Position numbers and translations under genes: made by a program. The notes under the pieces were generated by a model. It did no database searches, was not told the DNA's origin, and saw only the letters and a program-made list of their open reading frames with translations. Source: Crocinitomix catalasitica ATCC 23190 (GTDB taxonomy: Bacteria; Bacteroidota; Bacteroidia; Flavobacteriales_D; Crocinitomicaceae). Taken from it: a DNA stretch of 64,000 nt. Below, one piece after another: positions 25,335 to 34,523 of the stretch. Positions within the stretch are counted from its first letter, which is position 1, and every line of letters begins with the position of its first letter. The DNA lies in assembly GCF_000621625.1 (NCBI RefSeq), contig NZ_JHXV01000010.1, positions 62,001 through 126,000 of the forward strand. Reading direction: 5' to 3'.

Positions 25335-25519
25335 GAATAACAATAGACACTTATGTTTGTTGCTTACTTTTGTGTAATATTTTTTTTATATAATGGTTAT
25401 CAGTATTTTGTAGACTTTAGTTAATAGCCAATAAATTCTATTGGTTTAAATTTTCCATTTTACGCTGAGGTTTAAACGAAAATTAAGTATTTTCATGAAC
25501 CTCAAAACATGAAATTACC

Positions 25520-27004
25520 TTGACAAAAATTATCAATCATATTTTTCGCAACCTAACTACGCGTATTCTTCTATTGATATATTTAGGGTTAATTCTAATA
25601 ACAATCTTATTTATAACCATTGGGTATGTTAGTGAATTAAGTCTGCAAAAGGAGCGACAATACGATAGATTAAAAGGGATCGTAACTTCTACAGCCATTC
25701 AAATTGAAGGAGAACAACATGCAGCTATTTTTGATGCGAACTCAACACCAACTGCCATTCAAAATATAAATACTGATCCTAATTATTTATCAATCCATAA
25801 AGTGCTTGAAAAATGTGTTGCTGCGAATAATTTGACGAGTCCTATTTATACTTTGGTGATGAATCCGATTGACAGTACATTTAGTTATGGTGTCAGATCT
25901 GATGATTTTATTGATTTTCGGAATGGATATAAATTAAGTCCAACTATTTTAATCGATGCATTTAACACAGGTGGAATTATACCTGTCTATTCATCAGAGA
26001 ATGGTATTTGGTTGTCAGCATTCCATCCTATTCGAGATAAAGAAGGTAAAACAATCGCTTTATTAGAAGCGGATATTGAATTCTCAGAGTTTAAAAGTAT
26101 TGTAATTGGTCGTTTCTTAAAAGAGACGCTCATCGCATTATTTATCATTGCTTTATTTTCCGTTATTTTAATTTATTACGCGAGGAGAATTCTAAAAAAG
26201 GAAGAATTACACCAGGAATTAATCACAAATCAAAAAAGGATAATTGAGTTAAAGAATAAGGATATAACTGATTCCATTCGTTACGCACAGCGCATACAAA
26301 ACTCAATTTTGCCTTCTAAAAAAGGATTTGATGCCGTTTTTAGTGAAAGTTTTATATTCTATCAACCTAAAGATATTGTGGCTGGTGATTTTTATTGGTT
26401 CGAAGAGAAAGAAAATTTAGTCTTTTTCGCAGTAGCTGATTGCACGGGACATGGGGTTCCAGGTTCAATTATGAGTCTCTTATGTTCAAATGCTTTAAAC
26501 ACGGCCGTAGATGTCTTAAATTTAACTGATACGGCTGCTATTTTGAATGAGGTAAGAGCATTTATCATTAAAAGATTGGGGAAAGCAGATTCTATTATCA
26601 GTGACGGAATGGATATTGCGCTATGTTGTTTCAATAAAACGACACTTGAATTGCAGTTTAGTGGTGCAAATAATCCTGTTTATATTTTCAGTGAAGATGC
26701 ATTTGTTATTTCTAATCCGAATAAACAGCCTGTTGCAAATTACATTAAACCCGTTCCGTTTACAAGTGAATATTTTCAATTGAAAAAAGGAGATGTGCTG
26801 TTTTTATTTACAGACGGGTTTTACGATCAGTTTGGTGGAACAAAAGGGAAAAAATACATGCAAAAAAGGTTTAAAACCTTCTTGAATTCAATAAAAGACA
26901 ACACTTGCGAAGAACAAGGGGAATTAATTGATCAAGAATTTAACAATTGGAGAGGTGATACCGAACAGATTGATGATGTTTGTATTGTTGGTGTTCGGAT
27001 ATAA
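25520..27004 (+). CDS. SpoIIE/PP2C-type phosphatase with extracytoplasmic sensor
   Basis: A 494-residue membrane phosphatase. Two transmembrane helices (about 14-38 and 205-222) flank a sensor domain outside the cytoplasm, and a short helical linker leads to the catalytic domain. The linker carries TDSIRYAQRIQNSILP and the SpoIIE motifs follow: KDIVAGDFYW, ADCTGHGVPGSIMS and LFLFTDGFYDQ. Such enzymes dephosphorylate anti-sigma-antagonist or SiaC-like proteins. A SiaC/DUF1987 protein is encoded at 46027-46410. The start is TTG at 25520. The only nearby ATG (25509) hits an early stop. A small gene follows after 14 bases. Confidence 0.87.
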   Translation: MTKIINHIFRNLTTRILLLIYLGLILITILFITIGYVSELSLQKERQYDRLKGIVTSTAIQIEGEQHAAIFDANSTPTAIQNINTDPNYLSIHKVLEKCVAANNLTSPIYTLVMNPIDSTFSYGVRSDDFIDFRNGYKLSPTILIDAFNTGGIIPVYSSENGIWLSAFHPIRDKEGKTIALLEADIEFSEFKSIVIGRFLKETLIALFIIALFSVILIYYARRILKKEELHQELITNQKRIIELKNKDITDSIRYAQRIQNSILPSKKGFDAVFSESFIFYQPKDIVAGDFYWFEEKENLVFFAVADCTGHGVPGSIMSLLCSNALNTAVDVLNLTDTAAILNEVRAFIIKRLGKADSIISDGMDIALCCFNKTTLELQFSGANNPVYIFSEDAFVISNPNKQPVANYIKPVPFTSEYFQLKKGDVLFLFTDGFYDQFGGTKGKKYMQKRFKTFLNSIKDNTCEEQGELIDQEFNNWRGDTEQIDDVCIVGVRI

Positions 27005-27018
27005 AAAATGAAATTTAA

Positions 27019-27375
27019 ATGAAAGAATTTTATAAAAATAACAGCAGGTCAATTCTCATTATATTATCCCTTATAGCTGTATGGACTATCTTTTATTTTA
27101 TGCAATCTGATAAAACCGATGCATATATCAAATCACCAAAAGTAGGTGATGTTTACATTTTTACAAATGATACGATTTTTGCACCGATGCGGTTGGATAG
27201 AGTGGAAGAGGGGCAATTGTATATGCGGAATTATAATGCCGTTTTTGTGAATGACATTCCTGAATATAAGCAAATTCTAACTGAAGAATTTGATACGTTA
27301 TTCTATGCTATCTATGATGAAGGAGAACTAGACCGGCTAAGGTCTTTGGATCAGATTATCAAAATATACAGATAA
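27019..27375 (+). CDS. Hypothetical membrane-anchored protein
   Basis: A 118-residue protein with one N-terminal transmembrane helix (about 11-28) and a soluble domain of about 90 residues outside the cytoplasm. The part VGDVYIFTNDTIFAPMRLDR and the following strands suggest a small beta-rich domain. No family was recognised. It is 14 bases downstream of the SpoIIE-type phosphatase and ends at a strong terminator, so it is likely to be co-transcribed with it. Confidence 0.62.
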   Translation: MKEFYKNNSRSILIILSLIAVWTIFYFMQSDKTDAYIKSPKVGDVYIFTNDTIFAPMRLDRVEEGQLYMRNYNAVFVNDIPEYKQILTEEFDTLFYAIYDEGELDRLRSLDQIIKIYR

Positions 27376-27411
27376 AAAAAAGCCTTACAATCATTGACTG
27401 TAAGGCTTTTT
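27376..27411. terminator. Bidirectional terminator between convergent genes
   Basis: A perfect 12-bp stem (27378-27389 with 27399-27410) has a 9-base loop and A- and T-rich flanks on both sides. It serves the plus-strand gene ending at 27375 and pckA on the minus strand. Confidence 0.88.
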
Positions 27412-27432
27412 AATTATAGAATTAGTTTCTAC

Positions 27433-29046
27433 TTAAACTGTCGCTTTTGCTTTAGGAGCAGCAGCTAAAATTTCAGCACTAGCATCATCACTAAATTGAG
27501 CAAAATTCTCATTGAATTTGTTCGCTAAGTTATTTGCTTTTTCATCGTAAGCTTCTTTATTTTTCCAAGTGTTTTTTGGATGTAGAATCTCAGTTGGAAC
27601 ATTTTCACATTCGTTTGGCATTGCCAATCCGAATATTTCATGATTGGTATAAGCTACCTTATCAAGTTTTCCTTCTAATGCAGATGTGATCATTGCACGA
27701 GTGAATTTCAAAGAAATTCTTTCACCAGTACCATATTCACCACCAGACCAGCCAGTGTTGATTAACCAAACATTTACATTGTGCTCAGACATTTTATTTC
27801 CTAACATCTCAGCATATTTTGCTGGGTGTAAAGGTAAGAATGGAGCACCGAAACAAGCAGAGAATACTGTTTGTGGTTCTGTAACGCCAGCTTCAGTTCC
27901 TGCAACTTTAGCAGTATAACCTGAAATGAAGTGATACATTGCTTGACCAGCAGTTAATTTAGAAATTGGAGGTAAAACTCCAAAAGCATCTGCAGTTAAG
28001 AAAAATATATTTTTTGGGTTTCCACCTTTAGATGGAACCATGATATTATCGATATGATCAATAGGGTAAGATACACGTGTATTTTGTGTAATCTCACAGT
28101 CACTATAATCAGGAGTAGAAGAACCATCTTTAAAGCCGATGTTTTCTAAAATCGCACCAAATTTAATAGCATTGTAAATTTGAGGTTCTTTTTCAGCAGA
28201 TAGATCAATCGTTTTAGCATAACATCCACCTTCAAAATTGAAGACACCATTATCTGACCAACCATGCTCATCATCACCAATTAAACGTCTGTTCTCATCT
28301 GATGATAAAGTCGTTTTACCTGTTCCTGATAAACCAAAGAATACAGCTGTATCTCCATCTTTACCAACATTTGCAGAACAATGCATAGACAATACGTCTT
28401 TTTCATGCGGTAATACAAAATTCAAAACAGAAAAGATTCCTTTTTTGATTTCGCCTGTATAACCAGTTCCACCAATGATAATCATTTTATCAGTGAAGTT
28501 GATAATCGCAAAGTTGTGCTGTCTTGTTCCGTCAATTTCCGGATCAGCCATAAAATGTGGCGCACATACTACATGCCATTCAGGTTTGAAGTTCTCAATT
28601 TCTTGATCAGTTGGACGCAAAAACATATTGTTTGCGAACATGTTAGACCAAGGTAACTCAGTAACAACTCTAATATTTAATCTGTAATCATCATCAGCAC
28701 ATGCGTAAGCATCACGAACATAAACATCTCTATCAGTTAGATACGCTTTCATTCTGTTGTAAAGCGCTTGATATTTTGATGTTTCAAATTTCTTATTAAT
28801 ATTCCCCCACCATACCGCGTCTTCAGTTTTCGAATCACACACAATAAATCTATCTTGTGGAGATCGTCCTGTAAACTCACCAGTTTCAATTGCAATAGCA
28901 CCCGTGTCGGTTAAAATTCCTTGTCCACTAAGTATTGTGTCTTCTACCAATTCTGATGGAGTTAAGTTCCAAAAAGAATTGGACACATTATTTAGCCCAA
29001 TTGATTCTAATGAAGCATCTTCTGCTCTTTTTCCATAATTATTCAT
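27433..29046 (-). CDS. pckA: Phosphoenolpyruvate carboxykinase (ATP)
   Basis: Converts oxaloacetate and ATP to PEP, CO2 and ADP, the entry step of gluconeogenesis. The 537-residue protein has the ATP-type signatures: GRSPQDRFIV, IIGGTGYTGEIKK, the kinase P-loop GLSGTGKTTLS near residue 247, LIGDDEHGWSD with metal ligands, and NTGWSGG. It is transcribed alone from a well-formed promoter (29085-29116). With malate dehydrogenase in the same window it fits growth on amino acids or peptides. Confidence 0.97.
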   Translation of the reverse strand: MNNYGKRAEDASLESIGLNNVSNSFWNLTPSELVEDTILSGQGILTDTGAIAIETGEFTGRSPQDRFIVCDSKTEDAVWWGNINKKFETSKYQALYNRMKAYLTDRDVYVRDAYACADDDYRLNIRVVTELPWSNMFANNMFLRPTDQEIENFKPEWHVVCAPHFMADPEIDGTRQHNFAIINFTDKMIIIGGTGYTGEIKKGIFSVLNFVLPHEKDVLSMHCSANVGKDGDTAVFFGLSGTGKTTLSSDENRRLIGDDEHGWSDNGVFNFEGGCYAKTIDLSAEKEPQIYNAIKFGAILENIGFKDGSSTPDYSDCEITQNTRVSYPIDHIDNIMVPSKGGNPKNIFFLTADAFGVLPPISKLTAGQAMYHFISGYTAKVAGTEAGVTEPQTVFSACFGAPFLPLHPAKYAEMLGNKMSEHNVNVWLINTGWSGGEYGTGERISLKFTRAMITSALEGKLDKVAYTNHEIFGLAMPNECENVPTEILHPKNTWKNKEAYDEKANNLANKFNENFAQFSDDASAEILAAAPKAKATV

Positions 29047-29084
29047 GCGAATATTTTTTTAGCCATTTACTATTTATAGTTTAA

Positions 29085-29116
29085 CAAAATTACATTAAAT
29101 CCTTAGTTTCAACAAA
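29085..29116 (-). promoter_or_regulatory. pckA promoter, TTTG-N20-TAATTTTG
   Basis: On the minus strand TTTG (29116-29113) is followed by 20 bases and TAATTTTG (29092-29085). The predicted leader is about 33 bases. Confidence 0.58.
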
Positions 29117-29201
29117 TAAATGCCGCTTACTTTTTAATAAGATATTAACGTTTTGTCTTTTATATTTAACTTTATAATCATGTATTTTATTGTAAATTCA
29201 C

Positions 29202-30035
29202 CTAAGTGTGCAGGTTTTCTCCGCAGTATTTACAAAATTCAGCGTCCTTATCATGCCCTTCTTTAGCGCATGAAGTACATGATTGTGTAGATAATTTACT
29301 TTCATCTACTCTTGCCATTTCTGTTGTTACAATACCCGTAGGTACTGCTATTATTGCATAACCAGTGATCATTACAATGGATGCTATAAATTGTCCTAAC
29401 TCTGAAGATGGGTAAATATCACCATACCCAACAGTTGTTAATGTGACGATGGCCCAATAAATACTTCTAGGAATACTGGTGAACCCACTTTCTTCTGTTT
29501 CTATCAGATACATGAGTGTTCCTAAAATGATAACTAATGTTAATACTGTTCCTAAAAAAACTATTATTTTTCGTTTAGAATTCCTTAAAGCAATATTAAG
29601 GGACTGTACTTCTTTTAAATATTTACCCAATTTTAAGATTCTGAATACACGCAATAGACGTAACGAACGAATTACGGTAAGTGTATGTGTTCCGGTTAAG
29701 AATAAACCTAAAAATGTAGGTAGAATAGATAATAAATCTACAACTCCATAAAAAGAGAGGATATAGGACCAGGGTTTTTTTATACTGATTATTCGAATGA
29801 TATATTCGATCGTAAATAAAATAGTTAATCCCCATTCTATTACCAAGAATAATTGATGATAACGATCGTTGAAATTCTTTACACTTTCAAGCATTACAAT
29901 AAGAATGCTCAACAAAATGGCAATCAACAAGATAATATCAAAGGTTTTTCCAGCCTTGGTATCCGCTTCGAATATCACTTCGTGTATTTTTAAACGCCAA
30001 GGAGCTAGCTTTTCCTTATCTGCTGATGGACTCAT
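29202..30035 (-). CDS. Voltage-gated potassium channel with C-terminal zinc ribbon
   Basis: A 277-residue six-helix ion channel of the Kv type. The S4 voltage sensor is visible as RSLRLLRVFRILKLGKYLKE, and the pore filter is TVGYGDIYP before S6 (VMITGYAIIAVPTGIVT). The last 35 residues form a zinc ribbon, CTSCAKEGHDKDAEFCKYCG, in the cytoplasm. It is the last gene of a five-gene minus-strand operon, one base after the exonuclease stop. Known relatives conduct K+ out of the cell upon depolarisation. Confidence 0.9.
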   Translation of the reverse strand: MSPSADKEKLAPWRLKIHEVIFEADTKAGKTFDIILLIAILLSILIVMLESVKNFNDRYHQLFLVIEWGLTILFTIEYIIRIISIKKPWSYILSFYGVVDLLSILPTFLGLFLTGTHTLTVIRSLRLLRVFRILKLGKYLKEVQSLNIALRNSKRKIIVFLGTVLTLVIILGTLMYLIETEESGFTSIPRSIYWAIVTLTTVGYGDIYPSSELGQFIASIVMITGYAIIAVPTGIVTTEMARVDESKLSTQSCTSCAKEGHDKDAEFCKYCGENLHT

Positions 30036-30036
30036 C

Positions 30037-31404
30037 TTAAAGTGGTACTATTTCAAGTTTTAAATTTTGCTCCAATTGGAGCTTTATAATGGATTGAAAA
30101 TCTCTATTACTGACTTGTGGAAGTACGAATTTTTTAAAATTCAATACGTCCTTTCTAAGTAAGTATCTGTAAATATAGCCATAACCTTGATATGTTCCAT
30201 TTTCAATATGAACAAAACTATATTCTCTTGTATTTCTTCCTTTGTCAACGATTAAAAAACTCTCTTTATTGAAACATAAATGGTTGTGTAATGCCGCAAC
30301 CTTTTTATTATAATCTAATGGTGCTTCAAGTGCTATACATGCACCGTCGCATTTTTTTATACCGTGATTGAAGCAGGCTCCAGTGGTTTTATGTAAATGA
30401 CATAAACGCAAACATAAATTGAATTCATCAACCCATTTTTCTAATTGTTTTTTACCAATTTGAAGGGAAGTAAATGTAACCAATGGCTTTTCGGTAGCCG
30501 TATTCTTTTTAATCAGTAAATGCTGATAACCTGCCTGATCTTCATGCAGGAATAATCCATAACTGAAATTTACATTTTTTTGTGCGCGGTTATAAACGGG
30601 CTGATTTTCTTTTATTTCCTCTGACTCATGCAGTAGTGCTATTAATTCACTTCCTGTTAAAACGTGATCAATATCGGCAACAACTTCACGCATTTCAATA
30701 GCCTTGGTGGTTTTTGTATTCTTAAAGTGTTGCTCAATTCGTTTTTTAATATGAATACTTTTGCCGATATAAATTAGCTCTTTATCGCTATTGTAAAACT
30801 TGTAAATACCAATCTTATTCGGAATTTCATCTAAAATTGAAATGTCTAAATTCGGATTTAATCCGCTTGTATCAATTTCCTTTTTTATAAAGTTCGATAA
30901 ATCGTGTTTTGCTTTATCGAATAAAAGTTCGAATATTTCAGCAGTTGCTTGTGTATCTGAAATGGCTCTATGATGACTGTCGAGCACAATTCCTAAACTT
31001 GTACATAACTTTTTTAGACTATAAGAATCATGCCCCGGTAATAAAATACGAGAGGTTTGAACAGTACATAAATGATCTAAACGATAGTCAAAACTAAGGC
31101 GTTTAAATTCTCTACGCATCACACCATAATCAAAACTCACATTGTGCGCAACAAATATTTTACCTGCTGTTAATTCGACCAATTTCTTAGCGATCTCATA
31201 AAATTTAGGAGCTCCTTTAACATGATGATCTTGGATGCCGGTTAAACGAGAAATAAATGGGGTAATTGGTTGCTCGGGATCCACAAAAGTCTGATAACTA
31301 TCGAGCGTTTTTATCCCGTCGTGAATGATCACGGCAATTTCAATTATTTTGAAATTCTTAGGCTTATCGCCAGTGGTTTCTATGTCGATTATGGCAAATT
31401 CCAA
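30037..31404 (-). CDS. DEDDh exonuclease fused to GIY-YIG endonuclease domain
   Basis: A 455-residue nuclease. The N-terminal part (1-165) is a DnaQ-type 3'-5' exonuclease with IDIETTG, VAHNVSFD and HRAISDTQAT (the Asp, Glu, Asp and His of the DEDDh class). The next part (about 190-280) is a GIY-YIG nuclease like the N-terminus of UvrC or Cho, with IGIYKFYNSDKELIYIGKS. The C-terminal region has a Cys pair (CxHLHKTTGACFNHGIKKC) and is seen in similar fusions. It is likely to act in DNA repair. Spacing to neighbours is 1 and 20 bases, so it is part of the operon. Confidence 0.88.
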   Translation of the reverse strand: MEFAIIDIETTGDKPKNFKIIEIAVIIHDGIKTLDSYQTFVDPEQPITPFISRLTGIQDHHVKGAPKFYEIAKKLVELTAGKIFVAHNVSFDYGVMRREFKRLSFDYRLDHLCTVQTSRILLPGHDSYSLKKLCTSLGIVLDSHHRAISDTQATAEIFELLFDKAKHDLSNFIKKEIDTSGLNPNLDISILDEIPNKIGIYKFYNSDKELIYIGKSIHIKKRIEQHFKNTKTTKAIEMREVVADIDHVLTGSELIALLHESEEIKENQPVYNRAQKNVNFSYGLFLHEDQAGYQHLLIKKNTATEKPLVTFTSLQIGKKQLEKWVDEFNLCLRLCHLHKTTGACFNHGIKKCDGACIALEAPLDYNKKVAALHNHLCFNKESFLIVDKGRNTREYSFVHIENGTYQGYGYIYRYLLRKDVLNFKKFVLPQVSNRDFQSIIKLQLEQNLKLEIVPL

Positions 31405-31424
31405 CTGTGTACTAAATCACAAAA

Positions 31425-31991
31425 TTAGCTATTCTGAATCAATTCGTTGATGAATTTGATGTTATTTTCTCCAGTTAGCTTGCCTGCACCGCTATGTTTA
31501 AAAACTTCTTTCAAATTATGATCAAGAATAATAAGGGTAGGGAATGCTTGAATTTGGAATTGAAGAGGGTATCTTTTAGTGGTGAATAGAAAATTATAAT
31601 CATCGTGTAAGCCAGAATTCACAACAAGATCTTTTGTTTCTTCCGTTACCGCTATGATATTGATTTGATCTCCAAATTGTTCTTTTATTTTTTTTAATTC
31701 AACCAATTCTGCTCTGCATGGAGGACACCAAGTTGCCCAAAAAGAAATAATGGTTGGTTTTCCTTGTAACGAATCGAATTGATAATCTTCATCAGCAATA
31801 TTCGTGAACACCCAGTCAATACTATTTACATTTCTTGTAGTAGCAGCAGTTGAATTATGCTCAAAAGCTAATTCCCCCATGAATAGGCCTTGTGTCCATC
31901 CTTGGAATTTAATACGCCAATTAGGAATGATGAGAATTAATAAAATGGCAACCAATGCCGCGCTGGATAAATAATTAAAAAACTTTTTCAT
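31425..31991 (-). CDS. TlpA-like thiol-disulfide oxidoreductase
   Basis: A 188-residue thioredoxin-fold protein anchored by an N-terminal transmembrane helix (about 9-24). The active site is WATWCPPCRAEL around residue 90, and the cis-proline loop AFPTLIIL follows. Such proteins maintain disulfides or reduce apocytochromes in the periplasm. It is translated within the operon, 9 bases after the PLD gene stop. Confidence 0.9.
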   Translation of the reverse strand: MKKFFNYLSSAALVAILLILIIPNWRIKFQGWTQGLFMGELAFEHNSTAATTRNVNSIDWVFTNIADEDYQFDSLQGKPTIISFWATWCPPCRAELVELKKIKEQFGDQINIIAVTEETKDLVVNSGLHDDYNFLFTTKRYPLQFQIQAFPTLIILDHNLKEVFKHSGAGKLTGENNIKFINELIQNS

Positions 31992-32000
31992 TTCAGCGAA

Positions 32001-32690
32001 TTAAGAATCGAATTGACTCCATAAATAATTAAATTGTTTGGTATACTCGTGCATTACGCGTTTCGAATCGGTAATTAAAATATTTTCGTGGTTATATTTT
32101 TCAGCACTACGCGTCCAATTATAACTTCCAGTTAAGGTAATTTCATTATCGAATAAGGCAAATTTATGATGCATATGATTGCTTGTTTTGTCCAAAACAA
32201 TCTTTACACCTGATGCTATTAAATGATCTATATCAGAACCTTTATCAAATACTTTGTCGTTGTCTGAAATGATACGAATGTCTAATCCAGCCTTATGCTT
32301 CTCAATTAGTGCATCACTTATTCGATTGTCGCTGATCGTGAAAAGACAAATTCTAATAATTTGTTTGGCTTCTAAAATGTATTTGGTGATTGCATCTAAA
32401 CATTCTTCACCAGGGGAGAACAAAACCTTTTCTTGTTGAACTTCTATTTTATGTGTTGAAAGCAATACTTTATTCATGGCCTCAAGCCACGATAGAATTT
32501 CATTATAATTCTCAGCGTTTATTTTTGAATAGGCCAAGTCGAAAATCTCACTGCGCATCAAATCACTAACACTTTTGTCTGGATTCAATAAACGTAATTT
32601 CTCTTTTATTTTCTTTTTCTCGCCCCTTGTTAATATAGTATCTTCTATTGAGGCGTCTATCAATTCGTCAATTTGATCTTTAAGTTCCAT
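32001..32690 (-). CDS. Phospholipase D-like nuclease
   Basis: A 229-residue protein with one HKD motif, HHKFALFDNEITLTGSYNWT, of the phospholipase D superfamily. Single-motif members such as Nuc and BfiI dimerise to make the active site and usually cleave DNA or RNA. The N-terminal 75 residues are helical (IDELIDASIEDTILTRGEKK) and unassigned. The start lies 4 bases past the stop of the XRE regulator gene. The pair regulator plus PLD nuclease heads the operon. A role in DNA metabolism or defence is inference. Confidence 0.83.
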   Translation of the reverse strand: MELKDQIDELIDASIEDTILTRGEKKKIKEKLRLLNPDKSVSDLMRSEIFDLAYSKINAENYNEILSWLEAMNKVLLSTHKIEVQQEKVLFSPGEECLDAITKYILEAKQIIRICLFTISDNRISDALIEKHKAGLDIRIISDNDKVFDKGSDIDHLIASGVKIVLDKTSNHMHHKFALFDNEITLTGSYNWTRSAEKYNHENILITDSKRVMHEYTKQFNYLWSQFDS

Positions 32691-32694
32691 AAAT

Positions 32695-33030
32695 TTATTG
32701 ATTGTCGAATTTTTGGTTGATTAATTTTATTTCTAAAGCCAATTGATCTAATTTTTCGTGTACTTTATCGAAAGATGAAGAAGGAATATTATCGGCCGGA
32801 AATTTAGCAATTTCATTAATTGTAAGCTCTTTTTTTACGATTTGATCAATGGACAGTTTATAAAAATTAGCTAAATCAATTAAGAATGCCAATTTAGGTT
32901 CTGCTCTACCTTCTTCATAAGCACCAATACTAGCGCGTGTTACACTCAGTTTTTCTGCAAATTCAGTCTGGTTGAGTTGTTTGAATAACCTTAGTTTCCG
33001 AATGTTTAAAGCTAAAGGTGATTTTTTCAT
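32695..33030 (-). CDS. XRE family transcriptional regulator
   Basis: A 111-residue protein. The N-terminal helix-turn-helix (NIRKLRLFKQLNQTEFAEKL, then SVTRASIGAYEEGRAEPKL) is of the Cro/CI type, and the C-terminal 40 residues are a probable coiled coil for dimerisation. It is the first gene of the five-gene operon. A TAATTTTG box at 33035-33042 lies directly against the ATG, which suggests a leaderless transcript and possible self-control. Confidence 0.86.
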   Translation of the reverse strand: MKKSPLALNIRKLRLFKQLNQTEFAEKLSVTRASIGAYEEGRAEPKLAFLIDLANFYKLSIDQIVKKELTINEIAKFPADNIPSSSFDKVHEKLDQLALEIKLINQKFDNQ

Positions 33031-33034
33031 AAAT

Positions 33035-33042
33035 CAAAATTA
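33035..33042 (-). promoter_or_regulatory. -7 box (TAATTTTG) of the XRE-led operon
   Basis: The box ends 4 bases before the ATG at 33030, so transcription would begin at or beside the start codon. No TTG is evident at -33. Confidence 0.38.
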
Positions 33043-33196
33043 CTAATTTATTTAGTTTATTGCTAATATTTGTAGTATATTGTGCTCGAAACAAATTAAT
33101 AGCCACGAATATAGCTGTTTTTTAGAAGGAAAAGGTGATGTAAATTAATTGATAATTAAATTACTAAGGAGAAAAGTTAAACTTCAATAAAATATA

Positions 33197-33204
33197 TATA
33201 TTTG
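33197..33204 (+). promoter_or_regulatory. -7 box (TATATTTG) of the YbjN-pspA operon
   Basis: TATATTTG lies about 40 bases before the ATG. The -33 region shows no exact TTG. Confidence 0.4.
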
Positions 33205-33243
33205 AGAAGAACAAAGAAATACAAATTTAAATTATAAATAATT

Positions 33244-33636
33244 ATGAGTCATTTTGATAAGGTAAAAGAATATTTGTCAGAATTAAACTATTCAATAGTT
33301 AAAGAAGATAAAGCCAATGAGGTTTTTGTTGTTGAATCTCCAGCAGATGGTATCCAAAATTTATTGATTGGTATTGCTGATCCGATTATTATTATTGAGC
33401 AGTATATGTTTGATTTAACGGCACATGTAGGTGATGTGGCTAAAGCCTTATTAATTAAGAATAGAGATATTGTTCATGGAGCGTTTGTAATGGACGAAAC
33501 AGGTACAAAAGTGATCTTTAGAGATACTTTACAAGTGGATTCGCTAGACTTAAATGAATTAGAGGCAACACTAAACTCTCTATGTCTATTATTAGGTGAA
33601 TATTCTGATGAGATTATTAAATTCTCAAAAAACTAA
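33244..33636 (+). CDS. YbjN-like (type III chaperone fold) protein
   Basis: A 130-residue protein that resembles the YbjN / Tir-chaperone-like family: VKEYLSELNYSIVKEDKANE, a central IIEQYMFDLTAHVGDVAKAL helix region and a C-terminal LEATLNSLCLLLGEYSDEI helix. Function is not established. It precedes pspA by 30 bases, an arrangement suggesting a joint role in membrane stress. The family call is by pattern only. Confidence 0.7.
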   Translation: MSHFDKVKEYLSELNYSIVKEDKANEVFVVESPADGIQNLLIGIADPIIIIEQYMFDLTAHVGDVAKALLIKNRDIVHGAFVMDETGTKVIFRDTLQVDSLDLNELEATLNSLCLLLGEYSDEIIKFSKN

Positions 33637-33666
33637 GATTAATTATTAAAATTTAAAATAAGAAGA

Positions 33667-34371
33667 ATGAACATATTTAGAAGATTATTTAGAATAGGGT
33701 CGGCAGAGGCCAATTCAATGGTAGATAAATTGGAGGATCCAATTAAAATGACCGAACAAGGAATTCGAGATTTAAAAGGAGACTTAGGAAAAGCATTAGA
33801 AGCATTAGCGGAAGTAAAAGCATTAGCGATTAGAGCAAGAAATGACGCTGAATCGGATACTGAAAAAGCAAAAGATTACGAAAAGAAAGCTGTTCTTTTA
33901 TTAAAGAGAGCTGAAAAGGGAGAGATCTCTATGGAAGAGGCTGATCGTTTAGCAAGTGAGTGTTTGGTTCAAAAAGAATCAAATATGGCGAATGCGACGA
34001 CTAACCGTAATAACCAGGTTAAGTTTGAAGCGAGTGTTGCTAAATTAGATGGTAACATTAAAAACTTAAAGAAAAATGTTCAGCGTTATGAAGTTGAATT
34101 AAAAACCTTAAGAGCAAGAGCTAAAGTTTCTTCTGCGACTAAGAATATCAACAAACAATTGGCTGATATTGATTCTTCAAGTACCGTTTCAATGTTAGAA
34201 AGAATGAAAGAAAAAGTAGCACAAGAAGAGGCATTGGCTGAATCGTATGGCGAAATAGCTGGTGAAAACACTTCATTGGATCAAGAAATTGATCAAGCAA
34301 TTGACGCAGGGTCAGCAGAAGTTAAAGCTTCTGATAGCTTAGCTGCATTAAAATCTAAATTGGGAATGTAA
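33667..34371 (+). CDS. pspA: PspA/IM30 family membrane-stress protein
   Basis: A 234-residue, almost wholly helical coiled-coil protein with the PspA/Vipp1 opening MNIFRRLFRIGSAEANSMVD, then KLEDPIKMTEQGIRDLKGDL. PspA and IM30 polymerise on the cytoplasmic face of damaged membranes to limit ion leakage. Its operon partner is the YbjN-like protein, not PspB/C as in enterobacteria. The 34396-34433 terminator ends the transcript. Confidence 0.93.
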   Translation: MNIFRRLFRIGSAEANSMVDKLEDPIKMTEQGIRDLKGDLGKALEALAEVKALAIRARNDAESDTEKAKDYEKKAVLLLKRAEKGEISMEEADRLASECLVQKESNMANATTNRNNQVKFEASVAKLDGNIKNLKKNVQRYEVELKTLRARAKVSSATKNINKQLADIDSSSTVSMLERMKEKVAQEEALAESYGEIAGENTSLDQEIDQAIDAGSAEVKASDSLAALKSKLGM

Positions 34372-34395
34372 TATTCTTTTAAATAATAATTATTA

Positions 34396-34433
34396 AAAAT
34401 CCGTTTTGGCTTGGCTGAGACGGATTTTTTTTT
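34396..34433 (+). terminator. pspA intrinsic terminator
   Basis: AATCCGT and ACGGATT pair around a 15-base loop, followed by nine T (34425-34433). Confidence 0.8.
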
Positions 34434-34523
34434 GAAGAAAGCCCAAATCAATATCGTACGTCAAAACGTTCGTTTCTAAAAAGAAATTTTTTCTGCATAA
34501 TAATTGTATAATTAAGGAAGCTC

